Notes: generated by a model from the letters alone, not told the origin. DNA of 64,000 nucleotides from Roseibacillus persicicus (GCF_014651675.1 NZ_BMXI01000011.1:124001-188000), one strand, 5' to 3'; counted from the first letter of the stretch, positions 1 to 9,045 are shown. Translations and numbers: made by a program.

Positions 1-2
1 GA

Positions 3-1337
3 CATAGAGTAACATCCGCGGATATTCCGGTTAACGGCGAGCAACTGCCGAAGAGCAAGGTTCAAATAGTGATGTTCTTCACTGGGGCTATCGCTCTATT
101 GGGACTGATTACCAGTGCGATTTTTCTCTGGGGCAACCCCGAGAAGGCGAGCGAGCTGAAGGGCAACTATTCATTCTCTTGGCTCTTTGCCGTCTTCTAC
201 TTTTTCACCATCGCTCTTGGTGGTTGCTTTTGGACTCTTCTTCACAATGTTTCGAACTCCGGATGGGGGACCTCTATTCGTCGTTTGATGGAGAATGTTG
301 GATTCGTTTTCCCATTCATCTTTGTGTTTGCGATTCCTTTGCTCTTCCCAAGCGTTCAGGCCTACCTCTTCGAATGGATGACTGAGCATCGTGACGCTAT
401 TTCCGAGGCGAGTGACAAGTCTGCACCGATTAAGGATATTCTCAACGAGCGTGGTCACCAACACGACGGTCTGCTGGCGAACAAGGCATGGTATATGAAC
501 CTTGAGTTCTGGCATGGTCGGTTTCTCGTCTTTTTCCTCGGTCTGAGCTTCGTCATTTGGAAGCTGCGCAAGCTCTCCGTCGACCAAGACACGTGCACCT
601 CACCGGGCACAACCCGTCTCTTCAAGGCTCGTGCCATGTCTTCATGGGGGATCGCGGTCTTTGCGGTGACCTTAACTTTCATCGCTGTCGACTGGGTGAT
701 GGGCCTCGATTACACTTGGTTTTCCACCATGTGGGGAGTTTACGTCTTCGCTGGAAGCGCCTTGAACTCGATGGCAGTCATCGTCATTGTTAGTATCCTT
801 CTGCGCAAAGCTGGCTATCTGAAGAAAGTGGTTGGCCCCGAGCATGACCATTTGATGGGTAAGCTCATGTTCGCCTTCACGATCTTCTGGGCTTATATTT
901 CTTTCTCCCAGTTCTTCCTTTACTGGTATGCCAACGTTACTGAGGAGACTCGTTACTTCATTCTACGGAACACTGAGAACTGGAACATCCTGAGTTACGT
1001 GTTGGTCTTTGGCCACTTCGGTGCTCCTTTCCTTCTCCTCCTTCGTTCCGACGTGAAGAAGAAGAACATCTTCATGCTCATCATGGCGGTCTATCTCTTG
1101 GGGATGCACTTCCTGGATGTCTACCACATGATTATTCCTGAGCGTGGACCTTCCGTGGGCAACATCGTGAACCACGATCCGAAGCTCTGGATGCCCGGTG
1201 CTTGGATTGGAGACATTATTGCCTTCATCATCGTTGGATGTGGCTTCGTCTTCTTCCTTCTTCGTAATCTCACTTCGGTTTCGCTCTATCCGCACCGCGA
1301 TCCCCGCATTCTTGAATCTGCCAACGTTCACAACTAA
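3..1337 (+). CDS. actF: Alternative complex III membrane subunit ActF (5' partial)
   Basis: Polytopic membrane subunit of alternative complex III, the bc1-like quinol oxidoreductase that passes electrons to a periplasmic acceptor. The protein has about ten hydrophobic segments and the family-like stretch HNVSNSGWGTSIRRL after the second helix, followed by long helices to the C-terminus. A GTG at 69 and an ATG at 72 are possible starts, but the frame stays open to position 3 and encodes a plausible hydrophilic N-terminus (ADIPVNGEQLPKSK). The gene therefore most likely begins upstream of the window. It is the first visible gene of a + strand respiratory operon and its TAA directly abuts the next ATG. 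The family assignment is by recognition; the other Act subunits should lie just upstream. Confidence 0.83.
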   Translation, partial: HRVTSADIPVNGEQLPKSKVQIVMFFTGAIALLGLITSAIFLWGNPEKASELKGNYSFSWLFAVFYFFTIALGGCFWTLLHNVSNSGWGTSIRRLMENVGFVFPFIFVFAIPLLFPSVQAYLFEWMTEHRDAISEASDKSAPIKDILNERGHQHDGLLANKAWYMNLEFWHGRFLVFFLGLSFVIWKLRKLSVDQDTCTSPGTTRLFKARAMSSWGIAVFAVTLTFIAVDWVMGLDYTWFSTMWGVYVFAGSALNSMAVIVIVSILLRKAGYLKKVVGPEHDHLMGKLMFAFTIFWAYISFSQFFLYWYANVTEETRYFILRNTENWNILSYVLVFGHFGAPFLLLLRSDVKKKNIFMLIMAVYLLGMHFLDVYHMIIPERGPSVGNIVNHDPKLWMPGAWIGDIIAFIIVGCGFVFFLLRNLTSVSLYPHRDPRILESANVHN

Positions 1338-1784
1338 ATGTCCGCTACGAACGATACTCCATTAAAGCGTTTTACAGCCTTTTGGGTCGTGCTGGGAGCC
1401 TTCCTGCTCTTTGGCATCATCGCCCTGATTCTGGCTCCTTTGACCAATACTCCTGAAGTCACTGCCGCCGATGAGGCCGGTGCGACCCGCCGACTTGCAA
1501 TTCGCGAGCTGGTTGAGGAGGAGCAAGCCAAGAACCTGGCGATGGTTGAGAATGGAGACAAGATTCAAGCCCCTCCGGCTGAAATCTTTGGAAAGGTCGG
1601 GGCCCAGTTGGCTTCGATCAAGCCCCAGGCCGTGAAAGAGGATCGCTTCCGTGACCCTGCTCTCGTCGCCGAGGAAGCCCCCGCCGAACAGGAGGATGCC
1701 TCAGACGCTCCTGCTGCAACTGAAACCGCCGCGCCAGCCGAATCCGAAGCTGCGCCTGAACCTGCTGATTCTTCCGACCAATAA
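1338..1784 (+). CDS. Small single-span membrane protein of the ACIII/oxidase operon
   Basis: A 148-residue protein with one transmembrane helix near residues 13-33 and a long, acidic, Ala/Glu/Pro-rich C-terminal tail that looks disordered. There is no CxxCH heme site and no metal motif. It starts on the base after the actF stop and ends 3 bp before the CcoN-like gene, so it is certainly co-transcribed. I do not recognise the family. Its position between ACIII and the oxidase-like subunits suggests an accessory or assembly subunit of the respiratory supercomplex; that is inference from location only. Confidence 0.7.
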   Translation: MSATNDTPLKRFTAFWVVLGAFLLFGIIALILAPLTNTPEVTAADEAGATRRLAIRELVEEEQAKNLAMVENGDKIQAPPAEIFGKVGAQLASIKPQAVKEDRFRDPALVAEEAPAEQEDASDAPAATETAAPAESEAAPEPADSSDQ

Positions 1785-1787
1785 GTC

Positions 1788-3281
1788 ATGTCTGCCACTG
1801 TCCAGAATTCCGATCCCAAGGACGCCAAGTTGCGTGCCGATATCGACCGCTCGCTGCGCCATCCCGTGATGTTTTTCTTCACGAGTGGAGCGCTCTGGCT
1901 GCTGGTCGCGGTGCTGCTCGGTTTTGCTTCATCCTTTAAAAGTCATTCACCTGATTTTCTTGGTGATGCTGCTTGGGCGACCACCGGTCGTCTCTCTCTC
2001 GCTCACCAGAACATCCTGATTTATGGATGGGCTTGTCAGGCAGCTTTCGGCGCCATTATTTGGTTAATGGCCCGGCTTTGCCGAAAAGAGAGTAAAAATA
2101 GTATCCTGATTTTGGTTGCAGGGCACGTTTGGAATCTCGCCATCACTTTCGGCCTGTTCGGTATTCTTCTTGGTGGGAGCACCGGAGTCACTTGGATGGC
2201 TTTCCCGACCGCTGTTTGGCCGGTCCTATTGATTAGCTACATCTTGATCGCCATTTGGTCTGCGATTCAGTTTCAGGTTCGCGAAGGAGGACATATCTTT
2301 GTTTCCCAATGGTATCTTCTCGCTGCAATCATTGCGTTTCCCTGGGTATTCTTTAGCTCGCACGTTTTCGTATTTGTTCTGGATGGTCACCCCCTCATGA
2401 AAGCCGCCGTTTCTGAGTGGTATCGTGCAGGATTGGTTTTCCTTTTCCTTGCTCCGGTAGCGATTTCGGCAGCTTACTACCTGGCTCCCAAGGTGACCGG
2501 GCGTCCCGTTCACAGCTATCACTTGGCAATGTTTGGTTTCTGGTCGCTGATGGCAATCGCACCTTGGGCCGGCTTCCAGAAACTCGCAGGAGCTCCTATC
2601 CCGCGCTTCCTTCCTTACATCGGGGCCGCCGCCACTATTCTTTTCCTCATTCCTGCTTTGGCAGTAGCGGTCAATATTCTTCGCACTATTCTACAGGATG
2701 AGACCAGCGCTTCTCGCAATAGCCCTTCTCTCCGGTTCACGATGGGCGGAATGGCTGGCATGCTGATTCTTGGAGTTCTCGGTCTTTTCCTCAATACCAG
2801 CGGCACCTTGGCGATGACCCAGTTTAGCTTGACTGGATATGGAATGGATATCCTGGCAATCTACGGATTCTTCAGCATGTGTGCCTTTGGCCTCATCTAC
2901 TTTGTTGTTCCTCGGGTGACCCGGCGTGAGTGGTTGTCCAAGCGCTTCATCACCAGCCACTTTTTCCTTTCTCTCTACGGGGTGGCAGCGGTTGTTCTTT
3001 TCTCCATCATGGGAGGTCTTTTCCAAGGGCAGGCTCAAAATGATTCGAACGCCCCGTGGGCTGATGCGGCCAGCTTTGGGCGAGCCTACGCGGTCGGCAC
3101 GACTCTCGCATGGCTCTTCATTGCTTTCGCAAACACAATCTTCCTTTCACACCTCCTTCTTATGTGGGCACGTCTCGGACGTCGCAGCACTCATCCGACT
3201 TTGCTCGATAGTGGACATCACGCTAGTTCTCCCCACGGTCCAGAGGGAGATATCGACGAACTTCAAGCAGCCAAGGCATAA
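1788..3281 (+). CDS. CcoN-like protein lacking active-site ligands
   Basis: A 497-residue polytopic protein that aligns along its length with cbb3 oxidase subunit I. Shared features include the TM2 stretch GRLSLAHQN with His73, WY at 211-212, YYLAPKVTGRPVHSY, and a C-terminal VVPRV. The residues that make CcoN an oxidase are gone. The CuB His of WYGHN is Ala214 (WYRAG). The CuB His pair of AGPHH is Gln264-Lys265 (AGFQK). The heme ligands of GHVH become Met353 and Ile355 (GMDI). Only the first low-spin heme His remains. It cannot reduce oxygen in the usual way and is probably a structural or membrane-anchor subunit. It lies directly before CcoO- and CcoP-like genes, with a 0-bp gap to the former. 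Confidence 0.8.
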   Translation: MSATVQNSDPKDAKLRADIDRSLRHPVMFFFTSGALWLLVAVLLGFASSFKSHSPDFLGDAAWATTGRLSLAHQNILIYGWACQAAFGAIIWLMARLCRKESKNSILILVAGHVWNLAITFGLFGILLGGSTGVTWMAFPTAVWPVLLISYILIAIWSAIQFQVREGGHIFVSQWYLLAAIIAFPWVFFSSHVFVFVLDGHPLMKAAVSEWYRAGLVFLFLAPVAISAAYYLAPKVTGRPVHSYHLAMFGFWSLMAIAPWAGFQKLAGAPIPRFLPYIGAAATILFLIPALAVAVNILRTILQDETSASRNSPSLRFTMGGMAGMLILGVLGLFLNTSGTLAMTQFSLTGYGMDILAIYGFFSMCAFGLIYFVVPRVTRREWLSKRFITSHFFLSLYGVAAVVLFSIMGGLFQGQAQNDSNAPWADAASFGRAYAVGTTLAWLFIAFANTIFLSHLLLMWARLGRRSTHPTLLDSGHHASSPHGPEGDIDELQAAKA

Positions 3282-3914
3282 ATGAACTTCAAAACTTTTT
3301 TACTCGGCCTCACAGCGGCCTTCGGTCTTCCCTGGGTTCTCGCAGTCGCGATTCCGTATACTCAAATGGCTCATCTCGAGCCGGCACGCTTCGTGGAAGC
3401 TGCCGACGGCTTCGATGGAGTCTATGAGTTTACTCGCAGCGGGAGAACGGACGGTGCCTCGATTTACGCCTCGAATGGTTGTGCTCTTTGCCACACCCAG
3501 GTGATTCGCCCCAGTTATGCCGGCACTGATATGTATCGCAAGGATTGGGCTGGTGTTCCTGCCAATGCGGCAGAGGGAATCGCCGATTCCCGCCGGGAGA
3601 CCAATCCTTACGACTTCGAGGGTGAGAAGTTTGCCTATGTTGGTCAGACACGGGTGGGACCGGACTTGAGCAACGTTGCTATTCGTGCCGCTCGGCGCGG
3701 AGCAGAGAAGGGGATTGGTGCGGAGCAGTGGTTCTTGGAACACCTCTACAATCCCCGCGACTACGACTACAACTCGGTTTGTCCTTCGGTCTCTTTTCTC
3801 TTTGACGGTAGTGCTGCGAAGCCCAAATCAGACGCGAAGGCTCTCGCCGCCTATCTGATGTCCATGCGGAAGGACAACGTCATCCCTTCCTCTCTCAATC
3901 CCCGTAAACCCTAA
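3282..3914 (+). CDS. CcoO-like membrane cytochrome c, axial Met replaced by Cys
   Basis: A 210-residue homologue of cbb3 oxidase subunit II. An N-terminal membrane anchor (about residues 5-25) is followed by the heme c site GCALCHTQVIRP (Cys67, Cys70, His71), which matches the CcoO signature, and the family-like stretch TRVGPDLSNV. In CcoO the sixth heme ligand is Met in an SxMPxYxFL context; here the equivalent is NSVCPSVSFLF with Cys167. The codon is tgt and I see no other Met nearby in the right context. The start ATG abuts the stop of the CcoN-like gene. Probable role: periplasmic electron relay between ACIII and the oxidase. Confidence 0.85.
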   Translation: MNFKTFLLGLTAAFGLPWVLAVAIPYTQMAHLEPARFVEAADGFDGVYEFTRSGRTDGASIYASNGCALCHTQVIRPSYAGTDMYRKDWAGVPANAAEGIADSRRETNPYDFEGEKFAYVGQTRVGPDLSNVAIRAARRGAEKGIGAEQWFLEHLYNPRDYDYNSVCPSVSFLFDGSAAKPKSDAKALAAYLMSMRKDNVIPSSLNPRKP

Positions 3915-3931
3915 GCGTTTTTTATTGAATC

Positions 3932-4714
3932 ATGTCTGAACAAGACCCCAATGCGCGGCTGCGGCCCGACCTCGACGAGGAAATGAACGTGGCTGAGACC
4001 CACGCTGTTTTCGAAGGAGCCACTGCGGCTACTATCCGCGAGCGCCGTCTTCATGAAAACGGGATGGAACCCGTTCCACTCTGGTTATTTCTTTGTGCGG
4101 GTATCTCCCTTCTCGTTGGGGGAGCCGTCTTGGGCAAAGGGGGAGCGCTTTTCAACTACGGTCAGGATTCCATGTGGGCCAATGAGTGGACTGAGGACAC
4201 TTCCGGGGGTCCGGAAGAAATCACCGAAGGCGAGGTTCTCCCGTTCTTCGTCAAGCAGGGAGCCAAGACGTATGGCAAATGTGCCGGTTGTCACGGAGCT
4301 GACGGAAAGGGAGACGGAGCCAATTACCCGCCTTTGGCTGGTTCTGAATGGGTGACAGGTGAGAATACTGAGGCCTTGGGAATGATTATTCTGAATGGAT
4401 TGAGTGGCCCAATTGAGGTGGCTGGAAAGACTTGGAATAGCGTGATGCCCGCCCAAGGGCCGATCTCCGCAAAGGACTTGGCACCTTTGATGACCTACTT
4501 GCGAAATGGGCTCAACGATGTTGGAGATGTTGTCACTGTCGAGATGGCTCAAAAGGCTGTTGATGCCTACGAAGCCCGTGGACCAGGCAAGACCGTAACG
4601 GCCGCCGAACTTCAGGGCGGACACATGAATCTCCTTTCCGGAGAAGCAATGGACCCCACCACTATTATTGATTTCGAAACCTACCAACCAGTTGGAAATG
4701 CTGGTGGAAATTAA
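3932..4714 (+). CDS. Membrane-anchored mono-heme cytochrome c (CcoP-like)
   Basis: A 260-residue protein with a cytoplasmic N-terminus, one transmembrane helix (about residues 49-68) and a periplasmic cytochrome c domain. The heme site is CAGCHGADGKGDG and the axial Met lies in SVMPAQGP; YPPLAGSEW is typical of cytochrome c class I domains in oxidases. CcoP normally carries two hemes; only one CxxCH is present here. The last 70 residues (after TYLRNGL) have no recognised domain. Gaps of 17 bp upstream and 25 bp downstream place it in the operon between the CcoO-like protein and coxA. It is a plausible direct electron donor to the CuA site of the oxidase. Confidence 0.85.
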   Translation: MSEQDPNARLRPDLDEEMNVAETHAVFEGATAATIRERRLHENGMEPVPLWLFLCAGISLLVGGAVLGKGGALFNYGQDSMWANEWTEDTSGGPEEITEGEVLPFFVKQGAKTYGKCAGCHGADGKGDGANYPPLAGSEWVTGENTEALGMIILNGLSGPIEVAGKTWNSVMPAQGPISAKDLAPLMTYLRNGLNDVGDVVTVEMAQKAVDAYEARGPGKTVTAAELQGGHMNLLSGEAMDPTTIIDFETYQPVGNAGGN

Positions 4715-4739
4715 CTGAATTTTACTTAGATTCCCCACG

Positions 4740-6644
4740 ATGAGCGCAGCAGCACCAACCGCCGACCACGACCACGGTCATGATGATCATCACCACGATG
4801 ACCACCACCCCAATTTCCTGCAGAAGTATTTCTTCTCGACGGACCACAAAACCATCGGCATTCAGTATGGATTGGTCTCACTGATTTTCCTACTCATTGG
4901 TTTTTGCCTGATGATGGTAATGCGGTGGTCGATTGCCTATCCACACGAACCGCTTCCCGAGTGGATGTCGTTTTTCTTCAGTGAGGATTGGAAAGCGCGT
5001 TGGTTACAAGACGGCATGGTGAAGGGGGAGACCTACAATATGTTTGGAGCCATGCATGGAACTATCATGGTATTCCTTGGAGTGGTGCCTCTGGGATTTG
5101 CCGCCTTCGGCAACTACGTAACCCCACTCCAGATTGGAGCCATCGACATGGCTTTTCCAAAGCTGAACATGATGAGCTTCTGGCTCTACTTCGTAGGGGG
5201 CTTGCTCATGCTGGCGAGTTTCTTCCTTAATACCGGGGCAGCTCAATCGGGTTGGACAAACTACTCTCCTCTCGCGGGCATCCAACAGTCCGGAGCGCCG
5301 AATCAGTGGATGACCGGGCAGACTTGGTGGCTCCTGGCGATGGTATTCCTGATTTCGTCTTCGCTTCTCGGCTCGGTGAACTTCATCACCACAATTATCA
5401 ACCTTCGCGCGAAGGGTCTCACATGGATGCGTTTGCCGTTCTTTGTCTGGGCCATGTTGGTCACCGGTTTTCTTCTTCTCTTGGCCTTCCCACCCCTCGA
5501 AGCCGCTGCATTGATGCAGTTGAGCGACCGGGTGTTCGGTTCCTCTTTTTTCATGCCTTCCGGTTTGGTGACTGGGAATGGAGCGCTCGAAGTTGCGGGT
5601 AGTGGTAGTCCTCTCCTTTACCAGCACCTGTTCTGGTTCCTTGGCCACCCCGAAGTATACGTTCTTCTCTTGCCTGCCATCGCATGTGTCGCTGAGATTA
5701 TTCCCTGCAATACCCGCAAGCCTCTTTGGGGATATCGACCCATGGTTTGGTCGGTTTTGATTCTCGGTTTCCTCAGCTTCATCGTTTGGGCTCACCACAT
5801 GTATCTCACCGGAATGGGACCTGTCATCTCGACATTCTTCCAGACCACCACCGTTCTGATTTCGATTCCCTCGGTGATTCTCCTGACCTCCCTGATCATC
5901 TCGATGTGGGGTGGCTCGATCCGTTTCACGGTCCCGATGCTTTGGGCGACAGCTTTCATTCCGATGTTTGGAATTGGAGGTCTGACTGGATTGCCTCTGG
6001 CTTTCAACTTGGTTGGCCTTCACCTCCATGACACCTACTATGTGATCGGGCACTTCCACTACGTGGTGGCTCCCGGAATTCTCTTCGGTCTCTTTGCCGG
6101 CGTGTATCACTGGTATCCGAAGGTTACAGGGCGGTATATGAACAACCTTTTGGGGCACCTTCATTTTTGGCCGTCATTGATCTTCATCAACCTCTTGTTC
6201 TTCCCGATGCTGATTCAGGGCATGGCTGGTTTCCACCGTCGTTGGTATAATGGGGGAGATGCCTACCTCGCACAGGCCAGCGAAAGTGCTAACGTCTTTG
6301 GTAATACCGTTGAGCAGTATCTCCCGCTGAATATCTTGATGTCCAATGCTGCTTTCTGGTTGGCCCTTGCCCAGCTTCCGTTCATCATCAACGTTTTCTT
6401 TGCATGGCGTCGCGGCAAGAAGGTTGAGAACGACAATCCTTGGAACGCTACCACCCTTGAATGGGCGACTCCAACCCCTCCTGGACACGGCAACTTCACC
6501 TTTGAGCCTTCAGTCTATCGTGGTCCTTATGAGTATTCTCGTCCGGACAGTGAGGAAGACTATATGCCACAATGGCATGAGCCCTCTCAATCCGAGCCAT
6601 CTCCGGCTCCCGTCGAAAAGGAGTCTGACGCCACTGTGGCCTAA
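4740..6644 (+). CDS. coxA: Cytochrome c oxidase subunit I (aa3 type)
   Basis: Catalytic heme-copper subunit that reduces oxygen to water and pumps protons. About 12 membrane helices are visible. The CuB/Tyr region GHPEVYVLLLP includes the Glu-His-Tyr set of A-type oxidases, HHMY supplies the other CuB histidines, and HDTYYVIGHFHYV holds the heme a3 and heme a ligands. At 634 residues it is longer than many CoxA proteins because of extended termini. The N-terminus begins with a cluster of His and Asp (residues 8-23, DHDHGHDDHHHDDHHP). The gene is intact, unlike the CcoN-like gene upstream, so this is the working oxidase of the operon. Confidence 0.97.
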   Translation: MSAAAPTADHDHGHDDHHHDDHHPNFLQKYFFSTDHKTIGIQYGLVSLIFLLIGFCLMMVMRWSIAYPHEPLPEWMSFFFSEDWKARWLQDGMVKGETYNMFGAMHGTIMVFLGVVPLGFAAFGNYVTPLQIGAIDMAFPKLNMMSFWLYFVGGLLMLASFFLNTGAAQSGWTNYSPLAGIQQSGAPNQWMTGQTWWLLAMVFLISSSLLGSVNFITTIINLRAKGLTWMRLPFFVWAMLVTGFLLLLAFPPLEAAALMQLSDRVFGSSFFMPSGLVTGNGALEVAGSGSPLLYQHLFWFLGHPEVYVLLLPAIACVAEIIPCNTRKPLWGYRPMVWSVLILGFLSFIVWAHHMYLTGMGPVISTFFQTTTVLISIPSVILLTSLIISMWGGSIRFTVPMLWATAFIPMFGIGGLTGLPLAFNLVGLHLHDTYYVIGHFHYVVAPGILFGLFAGVYHWYPKVTGRYMNNLLGHLHFWPSLIFINLLFFPMLIQGMAGFHRRWYNGGDAYLAQASESANVFGNTVEQYLPLNILMSNAAFWLALAQLPFIINVFFAWRRGKKVENDNPWNATTLEWATPTPPGHGNFTFEPSVYRGPYEYSRPDSEEDYMPQWHEPSQSEPSPAPVEKESDATVA

Positions 6645-6665
6645 ACAGCTGATTTTCCTGATATC

Positions 6666-8435
6666 ATGGATATTCCCTATACCGTTACTGCTCGCAAGGA
6701 TACCGGCCTTTACAATGCCAAGGTCGGAATCTGGCTCTTTCTCGCTTCCGAGGTCATGCTCTTCGGTGGATTGTTTTCTGGTTACGTTTTCCTGCGTGTC
6801 TACGCGGACTTCCCTTGGCCGGAGCGTGCTCTTCCCGTCGTACCGGGATTGATCAACACCTTCATTTTGATTGGTTCCTCAGTGACCATCGTTTTTGCTT
6901 GGGCTGCGCTTAAGATGCGTAAATGGCGCCAGTTTCAGGTGTTCATGATCATTACTTTGCTTTGTGCGGGTCTCTTCATGGTTTTGAAAGGGATTGAGTA
7001 TAAAGCGAAGTGGAGTCACCAAGCAGTCCGCATGAAGGACTTCGTCGTTATCGAAGGACACACTCACAAGGCGACGATTGATAACACCGGTCACATCCAC
7101 CATTACCATCCCGAAGGGGAACATGGGGAAAAGGGACATGCCGCAATCGGAGATGAAGCGAACGGAATGATTCTTGTTGCTGCAGAGGGAGATTCCCATG
7201 GCGAAGAGGGTCACCATTCTGACGAGGGGCTAACCCAAAGCGAACCGTTTGAATTCAATCGCGTTGTCTTCAAAGCCGATAGCGTCACCGTAGATTTGGA
7301 AAAATTCTACGACCCTGTGATTCGCGACTTGATGAAGCAAGCCCAGGATCAGGGCAAGAGTATTGTTCTCACAGGGGACTTATACGGCCGGAGCACTCAC
7401 GAAGTGGATGAAAAGTTGCTTGCGAGCAAAGGGGACCTGCTCTCGTTGGGAATGCTGAAGAAGCTCCGAGCGGTTCATTTGGATGCCAAGGCACACAACG
7501 CTGCCATCAAGACCAAGCAGAATCGTAAGGCATGGGCTCAACTTCGGGGAAGTCTTCCTAAAGATCAAAAGGGTGCGCCAAGTTACAAAATCAAAGGGGA
7601 TTTGGTCCTCGATGAGGAGTTCAACAAGTTCTTGGTGAGTGCCCCGTCCTCGGTCCGGTTCGAGATTATGGATGCTGCTGAAGAAGGGACTGAGAAGACT
7701 GCCGCTTCTGCAACCTTCGTCCTTAAACCTCGCGAAGTTCGTGAAGGTGCAGAGTCTTCTTCGCTAAGAGATGGAACCTTGCTAGAGGGGGAACTTGATG
7801 CCAAGCACAGCCAGATTGAGATGGCTGCCGACGCCATTGATTTCCGCTTCGTTGCTCAGCGGGCAGTTGAGAAGGGAATCGACCCCGAAGTTGCGATTCA
7901 GAACACTTGGCTCATTAAAAACAACCCTGAGGTCAAAGAGCTTTGGGCAGAGCACAAATCTCATATCGACAAGTTGGCCAAAGAGCTCGAGAAGCATGGC
8001 TTCGACAAGAATGGCAAACCCAAGCAGTTCCCGACAGATACAGAGCGCTATCGCATGGGCTGGCAGGAACTGGTTAATATGGGTGAAGGCAAGGAAGTGA
8101 TGGGCGTGTTTAGCGGTTTTGCTGGTCCCAATCACAAGAAAGATTACGCGAAGCACTTCCCGGAGATTGTCGTTCCTCGGGAGGAGACTAACTTGGAGTC
8201 CAAATTTACTCCTCGCTGGAACAACTACTATGCGATCTATTTCCTAATTACCGGCCTACACGGTCTCCACGTGATTGGTGGGGCTCTCGTCCTGGGTCAC
8301 TTCCTCTTCTGTGGCAAGAAGATGTATCTCAACAATCCCGAGCGCCTCGCGAATCGCGTTGAGGTGGGGGGGCTGTTCTGGCACTTCGTTGACCTCGTCT
8401 GGATCTTCCTTTTCCCAATTCTTTACTTGATGTAA
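6666..8435 (+). CDS. coxC: Cytochrome c oxidase subunit III with a ~395-residue insertion
   Basis: Residues 1-115 and 513-589 together make a normal five-helix CoxC. The first part has GIWLFLASEVMLFGG with the conserved Glu29 and the helix ending in LKGIEYK. The second has FLITGLHGLHVIGG and the last helix WHFVDLVWIFLFP. Between them lies an insertion of about 395 residues, more than doubling the usual length of about 200-270. The insertion opens with a His/Glu-rich stretch (GHTHKATIDNTGHIHHYHPE and onward, to residue 185) and continues as a soluble, charged, mostly helical domain that I do not recognise. The reading frame is continuous with no sign of frameshift. It sits 21 bp after coxA and 6 bp before subunit IV. 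Confidence 0.93.
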   Translation: MDIPYTVTARKDTGLYNAKVGIWLFLASEVMLFGGLFSGYVFLRVYADFPWPERALPVVPGLINTFILIGSSVTIVFAWAALKMRKWRQFQVFMIITLLCAGLFMVLKGIEYKAKWSHQAVRMKDFVVIEGHTHKATIDNTGHIHHYHPEGEHGEKGHAAIGDEANGMILVAAEGDSHGEEGHHSDEGLTQSEPFEFNRVVFKADSVTVDLEKFYDPVIRDLMKQAQDQGKSIVLTGDLYGRSTHEVDEKLLASKGDLLSLGMLKKLRAVHLDAKAHNAAIKTKQNRKAWAQLRGSLPKDQKGAPSYKIKGDLVLDEEFNKFLVSAPSSVRFEIMDAAEEGTEKTAASATFVLKPREVREGAESSSLRDGTLLEGELDAKHSQIEMAADAIDFRFVAQRAVEKGIDPEVAIQNTWLIKNNPEVKELWAEHKSHIDKLAKELEKHGFDKNGKPKQFPTDTERYRMGWQELVNMGEGKEVMGVFSGFAGPNHKKDYAKHFPEIVVPREETNLESKFTPRWNNYYAIYFLITGLHGLHVIGGALVLGHFLFCGKKMYLNNPERLANRVEVGGLFWHFVDLVWIFLFPILYLM

Positions 8436-8441
8436 TTCACC

Positions 8442-8825
8442 ATGGCTGACTCTGTTGCTGAAATCCAAAAAGCTAAAAAGCTCTATCTATTTATTGGGCT
8501 TACTCTCTTCTTTTTCACCGTTGTTACTGTTGCAGTAGCTACTGTCGAGATACTCGACTTTGGTGGACGGGGATTTGACCACGTCGATGCGGTCATTGGT
8601 CTCATCATTGCCTCCATCAAGGCGTCGCTGGTGATGCTAATCTTCATGCACTTGAATCATGAAAAAAAGCTGGTCTACCAACTCTTCATTATGGGGATTG
8701 TTCTAGGCGTTTTTCTTATGGTCCTTACCGCATGGGCGTTCTCTGATCCGATTCGCTACGGAAAAGGAACCACCGAAGCCAACAAATCCGGGTTCTACGA
8801 TCCGGAGAAAGCACCTCAAGACTAA
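8442..8825 (+). CDS. coxD: Cytochrome c oxidase subunit IV (prokaryotic type)
   Basis: A 127-residue protein with three membrane helices. The middle helix carries IIASIKASLVMLIFMHL, a hallmark of the prokaryotic subunit IV family, in which a conserved Lys and a MHL motif occur. It lies 6 bp after coxC and is followed by two small membrane proteins. It is a small structural subunit of the aa3 oxidase. Confidence 0.9.
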   Translation: MADSVAEIQKAKKLYLFIGLTLFFFTVVTVAVATVEILDFGGRGFDHVDAVIGLIIASIKASLVMLIFMHLNHEKKLVYQLFIMGIVLGVFLMVLTAWAFSDPIRYGKGTTEANKSGFYDPEKAPQD

Positions 8826-8837
8826 CCTTCATCTGCC

Positions 8838-9041
8838 ATGTCACTCCGCGGTTTTCATCTCGTCTTCATCACTTTCGCTACCCTTCTTTGTTTGGGGCTT
8901 TCGGTATGGTGTTTTGGATTTGCTCCGCGTGGTAGTGGGTGGGGAGTGACGGCAATGGGAGTGGTCATGGCGGTTGCCAGCGTTCTTCTTCCATATTACG
9001 GCTTCCGTTTTTATAAGAAGGCTAAAAATCTCATTCTCTAA
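8838..9041 (+). CDS. Small two-helix membrane protein in the oxidase operon
   Basis: A 67-residue protein with two predicted membrane helices (about residues 8-26 and 36-55) and a basic C-terminus (KKAKNLIL). There are no cysteines in metal-binding spacing. It starts 12 bp after subunit IV and ends 4 bp before the next small gene, so it belongs to the operon. I do not recognise the family. Small hydrophobic proteins at this place in verrucomicrobial oxidase operons are usually annotated as hypothetical. Confidence 0.65.
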   Translation: MSLRGFHLVFITFATLLCLGLSVWCFGFAPRGSGWGVTAMGVVMAVASVLLPYYGFRFYKKAKNLIL

Positions 9042-9045
9042 TTTT

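Noticed and set aside
5004-6164. 386-codon open frame antisense to coxA
   Set aside because: Low-complexity, charged translation with no domain; coxA on the other strand has all expected motifs.
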